DNA of 7,661 nucleotides. Origin: Microbacterium sp. (GTDB lineage: Bacteria > Actinomycetota > Actinomycetes > Actinomycetales > Microbacteriaceae). The notes below the pieces were generated by a model, which did no database searches, was not told the origin of the DNA, and was given only the letters and a program-made list of their open reading frames with translations. Position 1 is the first letter of the stretch. Each line of letters opens with the position of its first letter. The DNA lies in contig JAITUD010000057.1 of NCBI GenBank assembly GCA_031286555.1, forward strand, positions 1-7,661, given 5' to 3'. Made by a program: the position numbers and the translations under genes. Shown here in pieces: positions 1 to 6,085 of the stretch.

Positions 1-1622
1 TGCCGGGGCTCATCGCGAAGGAGGGCGGCAGCGGCATCGTCGATCCGTCGGCCATCCGGGCTCCGGCGGGTCTGACCGTCGCAGGAGTCCTCTCGGCGAT
101 CGGGCTGGTCGGAGCGGCCTGGGGCGGGATCGGCTCGCTGCGTGCCGCCATTCGGACCATGTCGGGCACCGCTGCCGATGACGGTCCGTGGCTGCGCGCG
201 GCCGCCCGCAACCTGCTGCTGGCCGTCGTGATCGGCGCGACCTTCCTCGCGGCGGCTGCGCTGACCTTCGCCGGCAGCGTCGCGGTGCGCTGGACCGCCG
301 GCGCGGTGGGCATGCCCGCGGACTCCGGCATCGTGTTCTGGTCGGTGCGCGTGCTCTCGCTGCTCGTCGTGCTCGGGCTGAACGCGACGCTCATCGTCGC
401 CGCCTTCCGCACGCTGTCCGGTGTGCACGCGCCGCGGAGGGCGCTCTGGGGCGGAGCACTCGGCGGAGCCGTCGGGCTTCTCGTGCTTCAGGAGCTCTCG
501 GGGCTCTTCGTGGGCGGTGCGAGGGCGAATCCGCTGCTGGCCTCGTTCGCGTCGCTGCTGGCACTGCTGATCTGGCTCAACCTGTCCACCCAGGTGATCC
601 TGCTCTCGACGGCGTACATCGTGATCGCCACGGAGGAGAGCGTCGATCGGGTGCGCAGCCGCCACGGCGCCGAGACGCTCGCCCAGAACCGGCTGCGCCG
701 CGCGGAGCAGGATGTCGCAGTCGCGACCTCGGCACTGCGGCGGGCCCAGCAGGCGGTGTCGGATGAGCGCGGGAAGGTCGGAGGGCGCACGCCTCAGGGG
801 CAGGTGCCGTTCTCCTGCAGCGCCGGGTCGGTGCCGATCCGGCCGTCGACGGACACATCGGCCACGGCCGTGTCACCGGCGATCTTCAGGCCGGTGAGCG
901 TGATCCCGGCCGGCAGCTGGTCGGCGATGCAGATCCGCTGCGTCTCCGACAGGCCCGAGCCGATTCCGCCGAGCCGGTCGGCGAGCTGGGCGAGATCGAG
1001 GTCGATCCCGCCCAGCTTCGCGGAGACCGGCGTGAGCAGCAGCTCACCGGCATCCGCACCGGGAGTGACCGTGAGCGACACGGGGATCGTGAGGCCCAGC
1101 ACCGGCACGCTGCCGCCGACCGTGACGTCGGGCGCGTCGAACGCGACCTCCTCGATGGGAAGGTCGGACTTCTTCACCAGAGCGGCGAACTGGTCCTCGG
1201 CGATCGTCACCGTGCCGGAGGCCTCGCCTATCGCACCGCCGCCGAGTGGCACGCCCTTCGCGACGACGTCGACGGCACCGGTGATGCCGCCGAGCTCGAC
1301 GCTGTCGCTGGAGAGCTCCAGCGTGCTGAGCCGGCCCGAGATCAGCTGCGGCACCAGCAGGCCGGAGGTCTGGACGTCGAGCTGCTGGTCGGCAGGCAGG
1401 TCCATGCTGTCGACGACCACGCTGCGCACGATGCTCGGCACCACGGCGCGCGCGACCAGCTCGACAGCCACGGCGAGCGCGGCGATCACGACGACGACGA
1501 TCAGCAGCACCCACGGCCAGCGCGCGCGGCGCTTCGGCTGCGGTGCGGACGGCATGAGGTCGTCCGGCAGCGGCAGCGTGTGGTACGCGGAGGTGTCGCT
1601 CACATGCGCTCCGGCGCGCTGA
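1..1622 (+). CDS. YihY/BrkB-family inner-membrane protein, 5'-truncated by window edge; 3' end uncertain
   Basis: Codons start at base 3 and the frame is already open at the window edge, so the start lies outside. The first ~250 visible residues match the YihY/virulence factor BrkB family: a glycine/tryptophan-rich segment (GAAWGGIGSLRAA), hydrophobic stretches LLLAVVIGATFLAAAALTF, VLSLLVVLGLNATLIVAAF and ALWGGALGGAVGLLVL, then the family-typical SLLALLIWLNLSTQVILLS followed by a charged tail (ESVDRVRSRHGAETLAQNR). Family members are polytopic membrane proteins; their molecular role is unsettled. After about base 780 the translation becomes Ser/Thr/Pro-rich and low in complexity, because it is antisense to the DUF2993 gene, and the first in-frame stop is TGA at 1620-1622. 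Relatives normally end soon after the charged tail. A frame change before 764 would end it at TGA 764-766 (+2 frame), and one into the +1 frame at 895-897. I consider the family call secure for bases 3 to ~770; the remaining 3' part is probably not natural protein. Confidence 0.72.
   Translation, partial: PGLIAKEGGSGIVDPSAIRAPAGLTVAGVLSAIGLVGAAWGGIGSLRAAIRTMSGTAADDGPWLRAAARNLLLAVVIGATFLAAAALTFAGSVAVRWTAGAVGMPADSGIVFWSVRVLSLLVVLGLNATLIVAAFRTLSGVHAPRRALWGGALGGAVGLLVLQELSGLFVGGARANPLLASFASLLALLIWLNLSTQVILLSTAYIVIATEESVDRVRSRHGAETLAQNRLRRAEQDVAVATSALRRAQQAVSDERGKVGGRTPQGQVPFSCSAGSVPIRPSTDTSATAVSPAIFRPVSVIPAGSWSAMQIRCVSDRPEPIPPSRSASWARSRSIPPSFAETGVSSSSPASAPGVTVSDTGIVRPSTGTLPPTVTSGASNATSSMGRSDFFTRAANWSSAIVTVPEASPIAPPPSGTPFATTSTAPVMPPSSTLSLESSSVLSRPEISCGTSRPEVWTSSCWSAGRSMLSTTTLRTMLGTTARATSSTATASAAITTTTISSTHGQRARRFGCGADGMRSSGSGSVWYAEVSLTCAPAR
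794..1603 (-). CDS. DUF2993 / LmeA-like membrane-anchored lipid-binding protein
   Basis: A 269-residue protein with a Pro-rich cytoplasmic N-terminus, a basic stop (KRRAR, 24-28), one transmembrane helix at about 29-51, and an extracytoplasmic beta-rich domain to the end. The domain contains alternating hydrophobic strands and repeated short VxVxG-type stretches (for example the TLTGLKIAGDTAVADVSV segment), typical of DUF2993. The mycobacterial member LmeA is a phospholipid-binding protein needed for lipomannan elongation; a related envelope-lipid role here is inference. Cys225 and Cys268 are both in the external domain and could form a disulfide. I chose GTG at 1603-1601 over the upstream ATG at 1678. 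GTG overlaps the argS stop by 4 nt (GTGA), has GGAG five bases upstream, and gives a sensible N-terminus (VSDTSAYHT), whereas the longer form adds 25 Arg-rich residues read through argS. It is likely translationally coupled to argS. The wobble positions of this gene coincide with those of the antisense yihY frame. Confidence 0.82.
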   Translation of the reverse strand: MSDTSAYHTLPLPDDLMPSAPQPKRRARWPWVLLIVVVVIAALAVAVELVARAVVPSIVRSVVVDSMDLPADQQLDVQTSGLLVPQLISGRLSTLELSSDSVELGGITGAVDVVAKGVPLGGGAIGEASGTVTIAEDQFAALVKKSDLPIEEVAFDAPDVTVGGSVPVLGLTIPVSLTVTPGADAGELLLTPVSAKLGGIDLDLAQLADRLGGIGSGLSETQRICIADQLPAGITLTGLKIAGDTAVADVSVDGRIGTDPALQENGTCP

Positions 1623-3267
1623 CCCCGAGCAGCCCGAGGCCGTTGCGCAGCACGATGCCGGTGGCGTCGTTCAGCCACAGCCGAGTGCGGTGCACGGTCT
1701 CGATCGGGTCGTCGCCCTGCGGGATGACGCGGCAGTTGTCGTACCAGCGGTGGTACAGGCCGGCGAGCTCCTCGAGGTAGCGCGCGATGCGGTGCGGCTC
1801 GCGCACGTCGGCGGCGAAGGCCACGAGGCGCGGGAACTCCTGCAGTGCGCCGAGCAGTGCCGACTCGGTCTCGTGGGTCAGGGTCTCGGGCGCGAACTCG
1901 CCACGGTCGACCCCCGAGTCACCCGCGTTGCGGGCGACGTTGTGCGTGCGGGCGTGCGCGTACTGCACATAGAACACCGGGTTGTCGTTGGTGCGCTTCT
2001 GCAGCAGCTCAGGGTCGAGATCGAGCGGCGAGTCGGCGGGCGAGCGCTCCAGCGCGTAGCGCAGTGCGTCGGTGCCGATCCACGCCTGCAGGTCGTCCAT
2101 CTCGATGATGTTGCCGGCGCGCTTGCTCAGCCGAGCGCCCTTGATCGACACGAGCTGACCGATCAGCACCTGGATGTTCTTCTCCGGGTCCTCGCCCGCC
2201 GCGCCCGCGACGGCCTTGAGGCGATGCACGTAGCCGTGGTGGTCGGCACCGAGCAGGTAGATCTTGTTCTGGAAGCCGCGGTCGCCCTTGTTCAGGTAGT
2301 ACGCGGCGTCGGCGGCGAAGTAGGTGTACTCGCCGTTCGAGCGCCTGATGACGCGGTCCTTGTCGTCGCCGAAGTCGGTGGTGCGCACCCAGACGGCGCC
2401 CTCCTCTTCGAAGACGTGGCCCTGCTCGCGCAGCCGCTCGACCGCCTGGTCGATCAGGCTCGGGCCGCCGTCCGCGGATGCGGCGTGCAGCGTGCGCTCG
2501 GAGAACCAGACGTCGAAGGGCACGTTGAACCGCTCCAGCGAGCTCTTGATCTCGGCGAGCTGGTACTCGTAGGCGAGGTCGCGCGCGACGACGAGCTGTT
2601 CGTCGTCCGGCAGGCCCAGCAGATCCGGACGGGCCTCGAGCACCCGACCGGCGAGGACCGAGATGTACTCACCGGGGTACCCGCCCTCGGGAGTGGGCTC
2701 GCCCTTGGCCGCGGCGACGATCGACACGGCGAAGCGATCCATCTGCACACCCGCGTCGTTGATGTAGTACTCGCGCACGGCGTTCGCACCGCTCGCCAGG
2801 AGCAGGCGCACGATCGAGTCGCCGAGCGCGGCCCAGCGGGTGTGCGCGATGTGCAGCGGGCCGGTCGGGTTCGCCGACACGAACTCGACGTTGACCGAGA
2901 CCCCGGCCTGCGAGTCATTGGTGCCGTACGCCTCACCGGCGTCGACGATCGTCTTCGCGAGCGCGCCGGCCGCTGCGGCGTCCAGCCGGATGTTCAGGAA
3001 GCCCGGGCCTGCGACGTCGGCCGCGGCGATGCCCTCGGACTGCACGAGTCCGTCGGCGATGCGCTGCGCGAGCTCGCGCGGATTGCTGCCGAGTCCCTTC
3101 GCCAGGCGCATCGCGATGTTCGACGACCAGTCCCCGTGGTCACGGTTGCGCGGCCGCTCCAGCACGATGTCGGATGCCGTGATGCCGAGCTCTTCCCCGG
3201 GTCGCAGCGCCGCCGCGATCGGGGTGATGACGGCGAGGATTTCCTGGGCGAGCGTTTCCGGGTTCAT
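1600..3267 (-). CDS. argS: Arginine--tRNA ligase (ArgRS)
   Basis: A cytoplasmic class I aminoacyl-tRNA synthetase that charges tRNA-Arg with arginine using ATP. The 555 residues match the usual family length. An N-terminal Add-1-type tRNA-recognition domain (about 1-100; RPRNRDHGDWSSNIA and AGPGFLNIRL are typical) leads into the Rossmann domain. This carries ANPTGPLHIAHTRWAALGD with the HIGH-equivalent motif at 139-142 (here His-Ile-Ala-His), then REYYINDAGVQMDRF. The KMSKS-equivalent loop is ARLSKRAGNIIEMDDL, with Ser381-Lys382. The C-terminal helical anticodon-binding (DALR) domain includes NPVFYVQYAHARTHNVARNA and ends LRNGLGLLGVSAPERM, as in other actinobacterial enzymes. The start is ATG 3267-3265, preceded by AGAAGG three bases upstream, and the next gene upstream ends 32 nt away. 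Its 3' end overlaps the DUF2993 start by 4 nt (ATGTGA). Third-position Ala in the HIGH motif is unusual but the rest of the signature is intact, so I expect a functional housekeeping enzyme. Confidence 0.97.
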   Translation of the reverse strand: MNPETLAQEILAVITPIAAALRPGEELGITASDIVLERPRNRDHGDWSSNIAMRLAKGLGSNPRELAQRIADGLVQSEGIAAADVAGPGFLNIRLDAAAAGALAKTIVDAGEAYGTNDSQAGVSVNVEFVSANPTGPLHIAHTRWAALGDSIVRLLLASGANAVREYYINDAGVQMDRFAVSIVAAAKGEPTPEGGYPGEYISVLAGRVLEARPDLLGLPDDEQLVVARDLAYEYQLAEIKSSLERFNVPFDVWFSERTLHAASADGGPSLIDQAVERLREQGHVFEEEGAVWVRTTDFGDDKDRVIRRSNGEYTYFAADAAYYLNKGDRGFQNKIYLLGADHHGYVHRLKAVAGAAGEDPEKNIQVLIGQLVSIKGARLSKRAGNIIEMDDLQAWIGTDALRYALERSPADSPLDLDPELLQKRTNDNPVFYVQYAHARTHNVARNAGDSGVDRGEFAPETLTHETESALLGALQEFPRLVAFAADVREPHRIARYLEELAGLYHRWYDNCRVIPQGDDPIETVHRTRLWLNDATGIVLRNGLGLLGVSAPERM

Positions 3268-3299
3268 AGACCTTCTAGTCTACGTGGTGCTCCTGAGCG
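3268..3299 (-). promoter_or_regulatory. Short kinase-argS gap with weak candidate -10 for argS
   Basis: On the minus strand the gap contains TAGACT (3282-3277), which fits the loose actinobacterial -10 pattern TAnnnT, about 10 nt before the argS start codon, followed by the AGAAGG ribosome site. No good -35 lies 16-18 nt upstream, where the sequence falls in the end of the kinase gene (CGCTGA). A TSS here would leave almost no leader. argS may therefore be read from the kinase promoter, from this element as a near-leaderless transcript, or from a promoter inside the kinase gene that I cannot identify. Confidence 0.2.
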
Positions 3300-4313
3300 T
3301 CAGCGGGCGCGTGCCGCGGCCACGGAGGCCGTCAGCCTCGCGTGCCCTGCCTCGTCGACGGCAGCCCCTGCGCGCCGGAGCGCGAGCGCGGCCGCGCCGA
3401 CGACGCCGTCGGCCACCGGGATGAACCGCGCCCCCGGCTCGCGGTCCCGGACCAGACGCCGGAAGGTTCCGGACAGCAGCCCGTCCTGAGCGAGCACGCT
3501 GCCGCCCACCACAACCGGTCCTGGGCCGCGGTGCACGGCCGCGAACGACTGCGCGAGCAGCTCCCCCGCACGCAGCAGGATGTCGCGCGCGACCTCGTCC
3601 TCTCCGGCAGCGGCGAACACCAGCGGCGCCAGCCGTGCCAGCTCGACGGGGCGGCCGAGGTAGATCGTGCGGATCAGCCCCTCGAGCTTCGCAGAGCGGC
3701 CGTAGCCGAGTGTGAAGTCGGCCGGCACGACCTGGAGCGCATCGAGGACGGCCTCGGTCAGCGCCGTCGCCGGGCCGCGACCGTCCATGTCCTCGACCGC
3801 AGCGAGTGCGGCCCTGTGGCCGATCCAGAAGCCGCTCCCCTGGTCGCCGAGCAGCCATCCGGCGCCGTCGGTCGTGGCCTCCAGCCGCCCGCCCGAGACC
3901 CGGATCACGGCGGCACCGGTGCCCGACACGATCGCGTAGCCGTCCTGTTCGGCGGTACCGGAGAAGTAGAGCGCCAGCAGGTCGGACTCGAAGGCCAGGG
4001 CGCCGTCGTAGCCGGCGACGGCGAGCGCATCGACCAGCCAGCGCTCCTCACCGCCGGCGCCGTGCCCGGCCATCGCCGCGACCACGTGATCGATTTCTCC
4101 GATCCCGCGTCGCGCGGCTCGGAGGGCCTGCGACACGGCATCCACGATGCTCTCGCCGGCGAGCTGCGCGCCAGCCGAGGTCGGGTTTCCGCTGCCCGAC
4201 CGCCCGTATCCGAGGCACTCACCGTCGCGTGTGAGGAGCGTCGCCCTGGTGGAGGTTCCCCCCGCGTCGATACCCACGATCAGGGGATCGTGATCGAAAT
4301 CTCGCATGTTCAT
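3300..4313 (-). CDS. N-acetylglucosamine kinase-like protein (BadF/BadG/BcrA/BcrD ATPase family)
   Basis: A 337-residue sugar kinase of the ASKHA fold. Motifs in order: phosphate-1 loop DAGGTST (16-22), GSGNP (40-44) common to bacterial GlcNAc kinases of this family, ESD (109-111) with Asp111 as the likely catalytic base, phosphate-2 SGTG (130-133), GDQGSGFWIG (156-165) diagnostic of the BadF/GlcNAc-kinase group, adenosine-binding GGSV (270-273), and the closing DGVVGAAALA (302-311). The expected reaction is ATP-dependent phosphorylation of an amino sugar, probably GlcNAc to GlcNAc-6-phosphate, in the cytoplasm. Substrate is inferred from family and from the divergent amino-sugar uptake genes; MurNAc or glucosamine remain possible. 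ATG 4313 was preferred to ATG 4307 because GAGG lies six bases upstream of it. It faces away from the RpiR regulator across a ~78-nt control region and is 32 nt upstream of argS on the same strand, so its transcription may extend into argS. Confidence 0.88.
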   Translation of the reverse strand: MNMRDFDHDPLIVGIDAGGTSTRATLLTRDGECLGYGRSGSGNPTSAGAQLAGESIVDAVSQALRAARRGIGEIDHVVAAMAGHGAGGEERWLVDALAVAGYDGALAFESDLLALYFSGTAEQDGYAIVSGTGAAVIRVSGGRLEATTDGAGWLLGDQGSGFWIGHRAALAAVEDMDGRGPATALTEAVLDALQVVPADFTLGYGRSAKLEGLIRTIYLGRPVELARLAPLVFAAAGEDEVARDILLRAGELLAQSFAAVHRGPGPVVVGGSVLAQDGLLSGTFRRLVRDREPGARFIPVADGVVGAAALALRRAGAAVDEAGHARLTASVAAARAR

Positions 4314-4315
4314 CG

Positions 4316-4344
4316 TTGACCTCGGAGCAGAATGAGAATAGGTT
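4316..4344 (+). promoter_or_regulatory. Candidate promoter for the RpiR-SIS genes (plus strand)
   Basis: TTGACC (4316-4321, five of six to TTGACA), 17 nt spacer, TAGGTT (4339-4344, fits TAnnnT). The predicted start near 4351 leaves a ~41-nt leader before the GTG at 4392. Its -10 overlaps the -10 of the opposing kinase promoter, so RNA polymerase could probably occupy only one at a time. Assigned by eye. Confidence 0.4.
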
Positions 4345-4363
4345 TCAGAAAGACGCTTACCAA
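4335..4363 (-). promoter_or_regulatory. Candidate promoter for the kinase gene (minus strand)
   Basis: Minus strand TTGGTA (4363-4358), exactly 17 nt spacer, then TATTCT (4340-4335). The -35 matches TTGACA at four positions and the -10 fits TAnnnT. Predicted start is near 4328, giving a leader of about 14 nt that holds the GAGG ribosome site of the kinase. The region is clearly more AT-rich than the flanking genes. Assigned by eye; no transcript data. Confidence 0.45.
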
Positions 4364-4375
4364 ACGTATGCGATT
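4362..4375. promoter_or_regulatory. Imperfect palindrome, possible operator of the RpiR regulator
   Basis: AAACGTATGCGATT pairs with its own reverse complement at 10 of 14 positions. It lies just downstream of the predicted + start site and touches the -35 of the minus promoter, so a bound protein could affect both. Nearby dyads compete for the role: TTTCaGAAA (4343-4351, perfect) and a wide pair TGAGAAT (4333-4339) / ATTTTCA (4373-4379, six of seven). No second copy was seen upstream of ngcE, which weakens any assignment. Confidence 0.22.
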
Positions 4376-4391
4376 TTCACTGGAGGCAATG

Positions 4392-5330
4392 GTGCCACGG
4401 ACCACCGCGACCGGCAATGATGTCAGCATCGCACGCCGGATCGACGCCGGGCGCTGGCGGATGCCGGCCGCCATGGCCAGGGTCGCGGACGTCGTGGAGC
4501 AGCATCCCTCTGCACCGCTCGAGTGGACGATCAGCGAACTCGCGGAGCGCGCGCGCACCTCCGCGGCGACGGTCACCAGGTTCTGCCGCCTCATCGGATT
4601 CGACGGCTACACCGAGCTCCGGGTCCGCGTCGCCTCCGAGATCGGACGGGCGAGCGCGACCGACGAGGCACCCCGGCGCGCCCGGCGGGTCCTGGGCGAG
4701 AACGATCCGCCCGAGGTCCTCTTGCAGACGCTCGTCGAGACCCACGGCCGCGCCATCCAGGCGACCGTCGACCGGCTGGACCTGGGCGCGGTGGAGCGTG
4801 CGGCGAAGGCGATCGCGGGCTGCGACCATCTGGACATCTACGCCGTCGGCTCCAGCGGGACGATCGCCGCGTTCCTGCGCGATCGGCTGTACCGGATCGG
4901 CGTGAACGCGCACCTGTGGACCTCCGCGCACGACGGTCTCACCTCGGCCGCGCTGCAGGGCAGCACCAGCGCCGCGATCGGCATGTCCACCACGGGCAGC
5001 ACGATCGACACCGTCCAGATGCTGTCCCGAGCCGCCGCCTCCGGTGCCTTCACCGTGGCCATCACCCAGGACGCCCATTCCGCACTCGCCGACGCGGCGG
5101 ACGAGGTCATCACCACGGCCGCGCAGTCGCCCTCCATCCGCCCCGACGACCTGTCGGCACCTCACGCGCAGCTCTTCACCATCGACCTGCTCTACTTCCT
5201 GGTCGCGCAGCAGGACTTCCCCGCGTCGAAGGCCCGACTCGAGGACACCGCTCGAGCGGTCGCCGGGCTCCGGCGCCCGCGATGGCGCTCCACGGCACAT
5301 CTGCCCCGAGGGATCGAGGAGATCCGATGA
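4392..5330 (+). CDS. RpiR/MurR-family transcriptional regulator (HTH + SIS sensor)
   Basis: A 312-residue protein with the two-domain RpiR plan. The N-terminal DNA-binding domain (about 12-90) has WTISELAERARTSAATVTRF (45-64) as the helix-turn-helix, followed by CRLIGFDGYTELR, the family hallmark. A linker leads to a SIS sugar-phosphate-binding domain (about 130-270) with DIYAVGSSGTIAAFLRDRLY and the second ligand loop IGMSTTGSTIDTVQML, where Ser/Thr residues would hold the phosphate. Family members sense phosphosugars and repress or activate sugar genes. Given its neighbours, a GlcNAc-phosphate-type effector is likely but inferred. Several in-frame starts exist (ATG 4332, 4368, 4389). I chose GTG 4392 because GGAGG (4382-4386) sits five bases before it and only two before ATG 4389, and because upstream sequence looks like promoter. 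The stop overlaps the SIS gene start by ATGA, indicating coupled translation. Confidence 0.9.
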   Translation: MPRTTATGNDVSIARRIDAGRWRMPAAMARVADVVEQHPSAPLEWTISELAERARTSAATVTRFCRLIGFDGYTELRVRVASEIGRASATDEAPRRARRVLGENDPPEVLLQTLVETHGRAIQATVDRLDLGAVERAAKAIAGCDHLDIYAVGSSGTIAAFLRDRLYRIGVNAHLWTSAHDGLTSAALQGSTSAAIGMSTTGSTIDTVQMLSRAAASGAFTVAITQDAHSALADAADEVITTAAQSPSIRPDDLSAPHAQLFTIDLLYFLVAQQDFPASKARLEDTARAVAGLRRPRWRSTAHLPRGIEEIR

Positions 5331-6079
5331 CCGCCACCCCCACAGATCTGCTGCGCGAGGCCACCACACGGCTCGAGAGCATCACCGCACTCGCAGAGGA
5401 CGGCGGCCTGGACAGCGCGATCTCGCTGCTCACCCGTGCGCTCGAGGACGGCGGCGTGATCCACGCGTTCGGCACCGGGCACTCCGAGGGGTTCGCGATG
5501 GAGATGGCCGGTCGCGCCGGAGGACTCATCCCCACGAACAAGATCGCCCTGCGCGACCTCGTCCTGCACGGCGATCGTGATGCCGGCATCCTCAACGCCG
5601 CGCTGGAGCGCGAGCCCTGGCTCGTGGACGAGCTCATGGCGCTGACGCCGGTCGGCGAGCACGACGTGTTCGTGATCGCCTCGAACTCCGGCGTGAACGG
5701 CTCGATCGTCGGTGTCGCCCTGTGGGCGAAGGAGCACGGGCACGCGGTCATCGCCGTGACCAGCCTGGATCACACCGCCAGGGTCGAGCCCAAGCATCCG
5801 AGCGGGAAGCGCCTCAGCGAGGTCGCCGACGTCGTCATCGACAATCTCGCTCCCTATGGCGACGCCACCCTCGAGGTCGCCGATGGCATCGGCGCGGGCG
5901 CGATCTCGTCGATCACCGCCGCCTTCATCGCGCAGCTTCTGACCCTCGGAGTCGCCCGCGCGATCGCCGAGTCCGGCCACGTGCCACCCATGTACATCTC
6001 TGCCAACATCCCGGGAGGAGACGATCACAACCACGCACTGGAAGAGCTCTATGCGGGGCGCATCCGTCGCGGCGACTGA
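5327..6079 (+). CDS. SIS-domain phosphosugar protein, UPF0309 type (NagS-like candidate)
   Basis: A 250-residue single-domain SIS protein. An N-terminal helix (TDLLREATTRLESI) precedes the core. Ligand-loop motifs are HAFGTGHSEG (46-55) and ASNSGVNGS (118-126); the second fits the serine-rich phosphate clamp of SIS proteins. Further conserved-looking parts are ITAAFIAQLLTLGVARAIA and the C-terminal YISANIPGGDDHN segment, characteristic of UPF0309 members. It lacks the longer architecture and GAGTSGR-type loop of MurQ etherase, and is unlike the NagB deaminase. A Streptomyces member of this family (SCO4393, called NagS) has, as I recall, been linked to GlcNAc-6-phosphate dehydration and aminosugar sensitivity; applying that here is inference. 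The ATG at 5327 overlaps the regulator's TGA by 4 nt and has GGAG five bases before it, so the two are co-translated. A longer upstream reading frame (from 4523) is only the regulator read out of frame. Confidence 0.85.
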   Translation: MTATPTDLLREATTRLESITALAEDGGLDSAISLLTRALEDGGVIHAFGTGHSEGFAMEMAGRAGGLIPTNKIALRDLVLHGDRDAGILNAALEREPWLVDELMALTPVGEHDVFVIASNSGVNGSIVGVALWAKEHGHAVIAVTSLDHTARVEPKHPSGKRLSEVADVVIDNLAPYGDATLEVADGIGAGAISSITAAFIAQLLTLGVARAIAESGHVPPMYISANIPGGDDHNHALEELYAGRIRRGD

Positions 6080-6085
6080 CGCCGC
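6069..6085 (+). other. GC hairpin with the SIS gene stop codon in its loop
   Basis: GCGGCG (6069-6074) and CGCCGC (6080-6085) form a perfect 6-bp stem around the loop ACTGA, in which the terminal TGA (6077-6079) lies. No U-tract follows, so it is not a standard intrinsic terminator. It could stabilise the 3' end of the rpiR-SIS message or weakly attenuate read-through to ngcE. In GC-rich DNA such stems also arise by chance. Confidence 0.25.

Noticed and set aside
1044..1514. 156-residue minus strand Arg-rich frame inside the DUF2993 gene
   Set aside because: Out-of-frame reading of the same strand; composition is typical of a high-GC frame shadow.
794..1678. Longer DUF2993 form beginning at ATG 1678
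   Set aside because: Adds 25 Arg-rich residues read through the argS 3' end; the GTG at 1603 has both ribosome site and overlap support.
1690..3489. 599-residue + strand open frame opposite argS and the kinase end
   Set aside because: Shadow of argS. The translation is Val/Arg/Gly-rich without domains, while argS on the other strand has full family motifs.
3342..4319. 325-residue + strand open frame opposite the kinase
   Set aside because: Antisense shadow of the kinase gene, which carries all ASKHA motifs; the + translation is Arg/Glu/Pro-rich with no recognisable domain.
4332..4391. Earlier start codons (ATG 4332, 4368) for the RpiR protein
   Set aside because: They lack ribosome sites and fall in promoter-like AT-richer sequence; the extra residues do not look like the family N-terminus.
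4316..4391. DasR-type (GntR) operator expected at GlcNAc genes
   Set aside because: No sequence close to the ACTGGTCTAGACCA-like consensus was found here or in 6080-6180.
4523..5326. N-terminal extension of the SIS protein to 518 residues
   Set aside because: The extension is the regulator gene read in another frame (Arg/Pro/Gly-rich). The ATGA start at 5327 with GGAG is far better.
4377..5369. 330-residue minus strand frame opposite the RpiR gene
   Set aside because: Gly/Asp/Arg-rich low-complexity shadow; the + strand encodes a clear HTH-SIS protein with a good ribosome site.
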